64,000 nucleotides of DNA, taken from contig NZ_CP018624.1 in assembly GCF_002327185.1 (NCBI RefSeq), positions 434,001-498,000 of the forward strand. Reading direction: 5' to 3'. The first letter of the stretch is position 1; the number at the start of each line of letters is the position of its first letter. Below are positions 58,306-64,000 of the stretch, piece after piece. The notes beneath the pieces are model-generated. The model did not search any database. It saw only the letters and a list, made by a program, of their open reading frames with translations, and had not been told where the DNA came from. The position numbers were made by a program, and so were the translations under genes. This DNA is from Clostridium chauvoei (GTDB lineage Bacteria > Bacillota > Clostridia > Clostridiales > Clostridiaceae).

Positions 58306-59235
58306 ATGGCTAAAAAGGTATATGCTATAAAAGAAGGATTTGACTTTAGCACAAATCAAAAAGTTGAAAACAAGATAGTAAATACATGGGCAGAATGTTT
58401 GAAATATGTAAAAGGTGTTAAAGGAGCAAAGTATAAAAGCTTTGAAAAAATAGAAGAAGCAAAGCAATTTTTAACTGAAGCTAGTAAATTGTTGAAAAAA
58501 GGTATAGATAAATACCCACAGGATTGTCTACACATATATGTTGATGGAAGTTATAATTTAACTTCTAAAAAATACTCTTATGGAGTAGTGGCTGTTAGAA
58601 ATAATGTAATAGAATATATAGATAGTAAAGCTTCTAATGATAGCTCGCAAAGTAATATTAGACAAATAGCAGGTGAGTTAGAAGGAGCAGTTAGAGGTGT
58701 AGAATATGCCTTAAGCAAAAATGATAGTAAGGTAGTTATTTTTCATGATTATGAAGGCATTGCTCATCATGCAACAGGTTTTTGGGAAAGAAGAGAAGCA
58801 TCATCAATAGAGTATTATGATAAAATGAATAATTTCATGAAATCAGGTATAGATATAATATTCGTAAAGGTAGATAGTCACACCGGAGATTTCTTTAATG
58901 AACTTGCAGATGAAAAATGTAAAGAGGCTTTAGATATAACTTCAGATAGAGTAGTTGAAAATTGGTTACTTAAGAATAAAGTTATAGTTGATAATTTAAA
59001 GATTAAAAATCAAGTATTAACTTTAGCACCAAGTTGTGAATCTAATATAGAATTAGCAGATAAAAAGACAAATAAAGTAGAATCTAGCGAAAAGGTCGAA
59101 TTTATAGATATTATTAATGAATTTGTTGTTAATGAAGAAAATGGTATTAAGTTAATAAAAAAATTACAAGAAGATAAAAAAGTCGATTTTATTGAGTATT
59201 TAATTAAAAAATTAAATGTTCCTAAAAATTCCTAG
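58306..59235 (+). CDS. Ribonuclease H with N-terminal viroplasmin domain
   Basis: Degrades RNA in RNA-DNA hybrids. The 309-residue protein starts with a caulimovirus-VI/viroplasmin hybrid-binding module (KKVYAIKEGFDFS, then YKSFEKIEEAKQFL). An RNase HI domain follows (about 75-210) with the catalytic set: Asp in IYVDGSYN, Glu in AGELEGAVRG, Asp in IFHDYEGI and the terminal Asp region DSHTGDFFNELAD. An extra C-terminal region of about 90 residues, rich in Lys and Glu, is of unknown use. ATG with SD aaaggag (58289-58295). Confidence 0.9.
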   Translation: MAKKVYAIKEGFDFSTNQKVENKIVNTWAECLKYVKGVKGAKYKSFEKIEEAKQFLTEASKLLKKGIDKYPQDCLHIYVDGSYNLTSKKYSYGVVAVRNNVIEYIDSKASNDSSQSNIRQIAGELEGAVRGVEYALSKNDSKVVIFHDYEGIAHHATGFWERREASSIEYYDKMNNFMKSGIDIIFVKVDSHTGDFFNELADEKCKEALDITSDRVVENWLLKNKVIVDNLKIKNQVLTLAPSCESNIELADKKTNKVESSEKVEFIDIINEFVVNEENGIKLIKKLQEDKKVDFIEYLIKKLNVPKNS

Positions 59236-59305
59236 AGTAAATATTATCTAATTTGGATAACATAACAATGTAACTTTAATATATAAATATAAAGAGGTGT
59301 TTTGT

Positions 59306-59479
59306 ATGGGTAGAATGATGAAAGGTTTAGCAGCTGGAATGATGGTAGGAGCTGCAGTAAGTATCATGGTGATTCCACAATTAGATAGAAAGACTCAAAG
59401 GAACATAAAGAGAACAGGAAGAAAAGCTATGGGAATGGCAGAAGATGCATATGATACTTTAGTAGGATATGTTAAATAA
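59306..59479 (+). CDS. Small YtxH-like membrane protein
   Basis: A 57-residue protein with an N-terminal glycine- and methionine-rich membrane helix (MKGLAAGMMVGAAVSIMVIP) and a basic amphipathic tail, the layout of YtxH-type proteins. The start chosen is ATG 59306 behind SD aaagaggtg; the GTG at 59297 lies within the SD. Monocistronic, with a terminator after it. Confidence 0.75.
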   Translation: MGRMMKGLAAGMMVGAAVSIMVIPQLDRKTQRNIKRTGRKAMGMAEDAYDTLVGYVK

Positions 59480-59518
59480 TTCATAAAACGACATTTCAAT
59501 TCAAAACTAATATATCCT

Positions 59519-59556
59519 AAAAAAGATGAGAATTTAGAATTCTCATCTTTTTTTGC
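59519..59556 (+). terminator. Terminator after the YtxH-like gene
   Basis: AAAAGATGAGAATT and AATTCTCATCTTTT form a long stem with a 3-base loop and T-run. Confidence 0.9.
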
Positions 59557-59794
59557 CTTAAAATTAAATTTCATAGGTTTAATTACAATCTTATACAAAC
59601 CATTACAAATATTAAAAAAGTGTTAATAAATTTTTAATTTTATGAGGATAAAAATTTAAAATTTATAAAATAACAGGTACTAAAATGATATTTTCTTCTT
59701 TTTTTTTTATAATAATTAAAAAAGCATCTAGTTTTATTAACAAAAATAATGGTATAATAAATAAACATAAAGGGTAAAAATTTAATTAAATAAA

Positions 59795-59836
59795 ACAAAG
59801 TGCTTTGTACTTTACTTAACAAAATTATGTTATAAT
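59795..59836 (+). promoter_or_regulatory. Palindrome and -10 element upstream of the HTH-TPR genes
   Basis: ACAAAG-tg-CTTTGT (59795-59808) lies just upstream of where a -35 would be for TATAAT at 59831-59836. A poor -35 with an adjacent palindrome suggests activator-dependent transcription, perhaps by one of the downstream HTH proteins. Confidence 0.4.
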
Positions 59837-59979
59837 TAATTAAATATAATTAAACTTTAATTGAATAAAATTGGTTGAAAAATTAATTGAAAAGTCTAAA
59901 GGGGTATATGATGAATTGAAGTTTGATAAAGATTTAGTTTATTAAAAACAATGATAAGATTGAAAAGGAAGAGTGGATA

Positions 59980-61281
59980 ATGGAGATTCTTGCATTAGGA
60001 GAAAAGATTAAAAGAAGAAGAAAAGAATTAAATATGACTCTTAAAGATCTTGCAGGGGACAGAATTACTCCAGGTCAAATAAGTTTAGTAGAATCAGGGA
60101 GATCCAACCCTTCAATGGATTTACTAGAATATTTAGCTGGGGAATTAAATACATCTGTTGAGTATCTAATGGAGTCAGAAGAGTCACAAGCAGAAAAAAT
60201 AAGTATATATTATGAACAAGTGGCAGAATCATATATACTAGCAGGTGATCATACTGTAGGTGAAAAGTATATAGAAAACGCTTTATATTATGCGGAGAAA
60301 TATAACCTAGAATATAGAAAAGCTAAAATATTATATTTAAGAGCTAAAATCTATATGTCAAAAGGTGAATTAGTACTTGCACAACAATATTTCTTATCAT
60401 CAAATGTTATATTTATAAAAAATAACAATTACGAAGAAATAATTAATACTTTCTTAAACTTAGGAAGAATTACTTTACAATTAAAAGCTTATCATTCTGC
60501 AAATAGTTATTTAAGGCAAGCTGAAAAAGTGTATATAGATAATAATATTGGGAATGATTATTTATTAGGAGAGATATACTATTTTATGGCTCAGTCTTAT
60601 TTCAAGACAGATAATATAGGTAAAGCTATGGATTATTCATTTCTTGCTAAAAGTAAATTCGATCAAGTTAATAATAGAAATGAATATGCTAAAACACTTT
60701 TATTATTATCAGAAGAATATAATAAGAAAGGTGATTTAGCAAATGCTATAAAGTACTCACAAAAAACTTTGGAAGTTTATAGAGAATTAGAAGAACTTAC
60801 AAATGTTTCAGATATAGAAAACAATCTAGGAAAACTATTCTATGAATTTGAAAATATAGAAGAATCTTTTAAACATTATGAAGTTGCTAAAGAAATTAGA
60901 ATAAAGAAAAAAGACGATAAATTAGTAGAAACGTTAATTAATATATGTGAGAATTACATTAAAATAAAAAATATACCTAAGTGCGAAGATGTATTAAAAG
61001 AAATAAATGGGTATCTTAAAGAAGACGATATAGCTGGATTAGTAGAATATAATCTTTTATGGTATAGAATTTATATAATAAAAGAAATGCCAAAAGAAGC
61101 TGAGTATATATTATTAGATACTTATAATTTAGCAAAAGCAAATGATTTAAATAAGAAGGCAGGAGAAATTGCTATAATGATAGGTAAATTCTATATAGAC
61201 AATAAAAAGGACTTTGAGGCTGCTAAATATTTAGATGAAGGAGTTAATGTTTTTAGGAAAATAGGCATTCTTAAAAACTAA
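59980..61281 (+). CDS. HTH (XRE) - TPR regulator, RRNPP-like, first copy
   Basis: A 433-residue protein. Residues about 7-63 form an XRE-type helix-turn-helix (LGEKIKRRRKELNMTLKDLA, then ITPGQISLVESGRSNPS). The rest is a chain of tetratricopeptide-like helical repeats, visible as repeated A-x-x-Y and L-x-x-A pairs. This is the layout of RRNPP peptide-sensing regulators such as PlcR, PrgX and clostridial Qss-type proteins, although no secreted peptide gene is seen beside it. ATG with SD aaggaagagtgg. A second, related regulator follows 20 bases downstream. Confidence 0.82.
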   Translation: MEILALGEKIKRRRKELNMTLKDLAGDRITPGQISLVESGRSNPSMDLLEYLAGELNTSVEYLMESEESQAEKISIYYEQVAESYILAGDHTVGEKYIENALYYAEKYNLEYRKAKILYLRAKIYMSKGELVLAQQYFLSSNVIFIKNNNYEEIINTFLNLGRITLQLKAYHSANSYLRQAEKVYIDNNIGNDYLLGEIYYFMAQSYFKTDNIGKAMDYSFLAKSKFDQVNNRNEYAKTLLLLSEEYNKKGDLANAIKYSQKTLEVYRELEELTNVSDIENNLGKLFYEFENIEESFKHYEVAKEIRIKKKDDKLVETLINICENYIKIKNIPKCEDVLKEINGYLKEDDIAGLVEYNLLWYRIYIIKEMPKEAEYILLDTYNLAKANDLNKKAGEIAIMIGKFYIDNKKDFEAAKYLDEGVNVFRKIGILKN

Positions 61282-61301
61282 CTCAGATACGGGGGTTATG
61301 A

Positions 61302-62564
61302 ATGGAAATATTATCAACTGGAGAAAAGATTAAAAGGTCTAGAGTGTATCAAGGCATTACTTTAAAAGAATTATGCGGAGACAAAATATCAATTTCTAAA
61401 ATGAGCTGCATAGAAAATGGTAAGATAAAAGCAGATACAGGAATTTTATCCTATATAGCAAAAAAACTTGGGGTAGACTATAATTATTTAGTTCAAGATG
61501 TTCATGAGCAAATTATAGCGAATTTAGAATTATTAAGAAATAATTTAGTTAGTGAAGACGAAATAAGCGATTTAATTCAACACAATTTAAGTTATGCTAT
61601 AGATTATTCTTATGATGATTTAGCTTTTGAACTTATACATAGATTATTTAACTTCTATGTAGAAAATAATAAAGTAGAAAAGATACAGCTTATAATATCA
61701 CAGTATTATGATTTATACCAAAAAAATAATACTATTGAAAATACTATTGCTTATTATAGAGATATGGCAATGTTCTTCTATAGTATAGAAGAGTATATGG
61801 AAGCTATAAATTACTATAATAAAATAAGAGAAATAATTATAGAAAAGAACGTGGAAGATAAAGCTATATATGCATATACGTCATATAGAGAAGGTTTATG
61901 TTATGAAAAATTAAACAATATAGATAGTGCTTATAATTGTTTAAAAGAGGCTATTTTAAACATAGATAGTATAGATGACAATATGGATAAAGGAGATATT
62001 TATCATTCTTTTGCCACATTAAACATAATGCTAAATAAACCTGAAGCGGATACTTACATAGAAAAAGCATATGAATATCAAAAAGAAAATCCAATGGCAC
62101 TATCAGTAGCAAAAGGTAAAAACGGAAAATGTTATTTCTATATTGGAAATAAAGAAAAGGCCATTGAAGAAATAAAAGAAGGCATAGAACTTTTTCCAAA
62201 GGATAACTCAAAGAAGTATGTTAGATTTTTAAATGATTGTATACAGACTTTCTATAATAATGGAGAATACAACTTAGCTTATGAGCTAACAGATACGGCA
62301 TTAAATTTAGCAATTAACACAGAAGATATAGTATTAATTGAAGAAGCTTATTATTTAAAGGGAATGACATTACAAAAGTTAGATAGATATAGAGAAGCGG
62401 AAGTATATATGAATCTTTCTTTAGACTCTTTATTTAAGTTTGCAAATAAAGAAAAACGCTATAAAAGATATTTAGATATGGCACAAATGTACTATAAATT
62501 AAATGAAACTAAAGATGCATTAAAATATTTTACTCTTGCAATTAAGATGGAAGAAAGTAAATAA
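61302..62564 (+). CDS. HTH (XRE) - TPR regulator, RRNPP-like, second copy
   Basis: A 420-residue paralogue of the upstream gene. It starts almost identically (MEIL-TGEKIKRSR), has an XRE-like helix-turn-helix to about residue 65 and then TPR-type repeats (for example EEYMEAINYYNKIREI and NNIDSAYNCLKEAI). Its recognition helix (KISISKMSCIENGKIKADTG) differs from the first copy, so the two may bind different sites or form a mixed dimer. SD gggggt. The pair ends in a strong terminator. Confidence 0.82.
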   Translation: MEILSTGEKIKRSRVYQGITLKELCGDKISISKMSCIENGKIKADTGILSYIAKKLGVDYNYLVQDVHEQIIANLELLRNNLVSEDEISDLIQHNLSYAIDYSYDDLAFELIHRLFNFYVENNKVEKIQLIISQYYDLYQKNNTIENTIAYYRDMAMFFYSIEEYMEAINYYNKIREIIIEKNVEDKAIYAYTSYREGLCYEKLNNIDSAYNCLKEAILNIDSIDDNMDKGDIYHSFATLNIMLNKPEADTYIEKAYEYQKENPMALSVAKGKNGKCYFYIGNKEKAIEEIKEGIELFPKDNSKKYVRFLNDCIQTFYNNGEYNLAYELTDTALNLAINTEDIVLIEEAYYLKGMTLQKLDRYREAEVYMNLSLDSLFKFANKEKRYKRYLDMAQMYYKLNETKDALKYFTLAIKMEESK

Positions 62565-62565
62565 C

Positions 62566-62605
62566 AAAAAAACCTCTGTTTTTTAAGACAGAGGTTTTAT
62601 TTTTT
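62566..62605. terminator. Bidirectional terminator
   Basis: AAAACCTCTGT (62569-62579) pairs with ACAGAGGTTTT (62588-62598), flanked by A and T runs between convergent genes. Confidence 0.9.
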
Positions 62606-64000
62606 TCAATAATTATTAAGAATACTTTTTCTATAAGAAACTTTATAGCTAGCTTTTTTATTATCTATTCTAGCTTTTCTCATAAAATAAAGTGAGGTTA
62701 AAGCTGATATAGCATCAGATACTGGATAAGCTATCCAAGCACCAGTTATACCCATAAATTTTACAAGTATAAATGCAAGTGGTATAAATAAAACCAATTG
62801 TCTATATACAGATAATAAAAAGGATAATCTAGCTTCATTTATTGCTTGATAATAATAAATACACATATAGTAAATACCGGCACTAGGTAAAATAGAAATA
62901 CATATTCTAAAAGCATTAACAGCGACTGATAAAAGGTGTGAATCAGTTAGGAAACATCCTAAAATACCTTTTGCAAATATCATAAGAATAAGCCAAAGTC
63001 CTAGAGAAGCTATCATTAGATAGGATCCTCCAACCTTTAATACCTCATTAATTCTTTTAGTATTAGAACATCCATAATTATAAGCGATAATAGGTTGGAT
63101 TGCAGAACTTATACCTATTATAGTTATAAACATAAACATAGATACCTTAGTAATAACCCCTACAATAACAATTGCATCATCTCCACCATGTGAATATAAA
63201 AGATTATTTAATAATACCGCAACAATTGCATCAGAAATTTCAATTATAAAACTTGAAAATCCAATAGAAACTATAGAAAATAATATTCCAACTTTAAATT
63301 CATCTTTAAAACTTGTATTTGATTCAGTAGCAGTTTCATTTAAGTTAGTAAAAGCAAAAATCTCTTTAACTTTATTAAAGGAGTATAAGACATATAATAA
63401 TGCAATAATTTGAGAAATAACAGTGGCTATTGCAGCACCTTTAATACCCATATCAAATTTTGCAACAAGTATAAAATCTATGATTATGTTAATTACAGCT
63501 CCTAATGAATTTGAGTAAAGAGTAATTTTAGCATTTCCGAAGGCTGTCATTACATAAGATAAAACAACGCTAATGCATTGGAAAACTCCACCTATGAGAA
63601 TTATAAGAATATAGTCTTTAGCTAATGGATAAAGCATATCAGAAGCACCTAATGCTGAAATTACGGGTTTTCTAAAGATAAATATAAGAAAAGAAACTGA
63701 TGTTAATACTACAAATGTAGTAGTTAATGAAGTTATAAGAGCTTTTCTAAGATCTTTATAATTTTTTTCACCGAGACTTCTAGACATAAAAGTAGAAGTA
63801 CCTACAGCTATTAATAATCCTAATGCAATTAATAACCTTTGAATAGGAAAGGCTACAGTTAATGCTCCAATTGCACTTGGGCCTATATATCTTCCAACAA
63901 AAATTGTATCAACCATATTATAAAGTTCTGAAACAAATAAGGAAATTGTAATAGGCAGTGCCAGTTTAAAAATTGCTTTGCTTATCTTTTCAGATGTAAA
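62606..64000 (-). CDS. MATE-family efflux transporter, 5' end outside the window
   Basis: The frame is open to the last base of the window: 28 codons precede the internal Met at 63916 and read TSEKISKAIFKLALPITISL, the usual amphipathic start of MATE proteins. About 464 residues are visible with about 12 helices. Typical blocks: YNMVDTIFVGRYIGPSAIGA, TFMSRSLGEKNYKDLR, and AIQPIIAYNYGCSNTKRI in the second half. The true start is probably only a few codons beyond the edge. It differs clearly from the MATE protein at 49236, so they are not a recent duplicate. Substrate unknown. Confidence 0.92.
   Translation of the reverse strand, partial: FTSEKISKAIFKLALPITISLFVSELYNMVDTIFVGRYIGPSAIGALTVAFPIQRLLIALGLLIAVGTSTFMSRSLGEKNYKDLRKALITSLTTTFVVLTSVSFLIFIFRKPVISALGASDMLYPLAKDYILIILIGGVFQCISVVLSYVMTAFGNAKITLYSNSLGAVINIIIDFILVAKFDMGIKGAAIATVISQIIALLYVLYSFNKVKEIFAFTNLNETATESNTSFKDEFKVGILFSIVSIGFSSFIIEISDAIVAVLLNNLLYSHGGDDAIVIVGVITKVSMFMFITIIGISSAIQPIIAYNYGCSNTKRINEVLKVGGSYLMIASLGLWLILMIFAKGILGCFLTDSHLLSVAVNAFRICISILPSAGIYYMCIYYYQAINEARLSFLLSVYRQLVLFIPLAFILVKFMGITGAWIAYPVSDAISALTSLYFMRKARIDNKKASYKVSYRKSILNNY

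Larger units (their letters stand above)
59480..59979. other. 500-base intergenic region before the HTH-TPR regulators
   Basis: It holds the terminator at 59519-59556, an extended -10 (TGGTATAAT near 59754), the palindrome ACAAAG-tg-CTTTGT (59795-59808), a TATAAT (59831-59836) without a good -35, and a 24-codon TTG-started frame (59871-59945) with no SD. The rest is plain AT-rich sequence. Confidence 0.5.

Noticed and set aside
59871-59945. 24-codon ORF that could encode a signalling peptide for the HTH-TPR regulators
   Set aside because: TTG start without SD, no hydrophobic export signal, and such open stretches are common by chance here.

Overview
The window is chromosomal DNA from a very AT-rich, spore-forming member of Clostridium sensu stricto, probably host-associated. 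This rests on the AT bias, strong purine-rich Shine-Dalgarno sequences with frequent TTG and GTG starts, sigma-A promoters (TTGACA/TATAAT), a clostridial S-box (SAM-I) riboswitch, a tandem pair of Csp-type germination subtilases, and a giant LPXTG-anchored GH31 glycosidase built from CBM32, dockerin, cohesin-like and FIVAR modules. No rRNA, tRNA, CRISPR array or prophage was seen. Mobile DNA is limited to one decayed IS1182-type element.

Layout. 0-8 kb: a DEAD-box helicase, then a PucR-type regulator followed by an ornithine decarboxylase / ornithine-putrescine antiporter pair (speF-potE) behind a structured leader with a possible 13-codon leader peptide, then a frameshifted tRNA-dihydrouridine synthase and an orphan small protein. 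8-14 kb: an ECF sigma operon in which all three genes start with TTG, then an alpha-glucosidase / PTS EIICB / exonuclease-fold operon preceded by two LacI-family-like operators. 14-16 kb: a possible small RNA or attenuated leader, enolase, and a Cas2/SinR-like small protein with a His/Cys-rich insert. 16-26 kb: the GH31 cell-wall enzyme (frameshifted), a thioredoxin-like lipoprotein and a cell-wall amidase broken by a 16-bp tandem duplication. 26-33 kb: a methyltransferase, a GntR/YtrA regulator with a perfect palindromic operator over its own promoter plus a membrane partner, and two overlapping Csp-like proteases. 33-38 kb: a PLD-helicase-DUF3427 protein, the decayed IS element and class II fructose-bisphosphate aldolase. 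38-47 kb: a nucleoid-associated protein, a 3D-domain cell-wall protein, argGH with an ARG box, a chemoreceptor, and a PAP2 phosphatase with a broken small ORF before it. 47-54 kb: malQ (with a third related operator), a MATE transporter, a GNAT enzyme, and the SAM riboswitch with metNIQ. 54-64 kb: an amidase with a SPOR-like tail, an FtsH-like protease, a paired lipid-binding-like/DUF1232 module, RNase H, a YtxH-like protein, two tandem HTH-TPR regulators and a MATE transporter cut by the window end.

How the genes work together: speF-potE forms a proton-consuming ornithine-to-putrescine cycle. malL, the PTS permease and malQ form a maltodextrin route probably under one LacI-family regulator. 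eno and fba are glycolytic housekeeping genes. argGH and metNIQ are amino-acid supply units with recognisable ArgR and SAM control.

Five loci carry visible lesions: single-base A-run indels in dus, the GH31 gene and a small ORF before PAP2, a 16-bp duplication in an amidase, and an internal deletion in the IS transposase. The A-run indels could be assembly errors. The duplication and the deletion look like real mutations.
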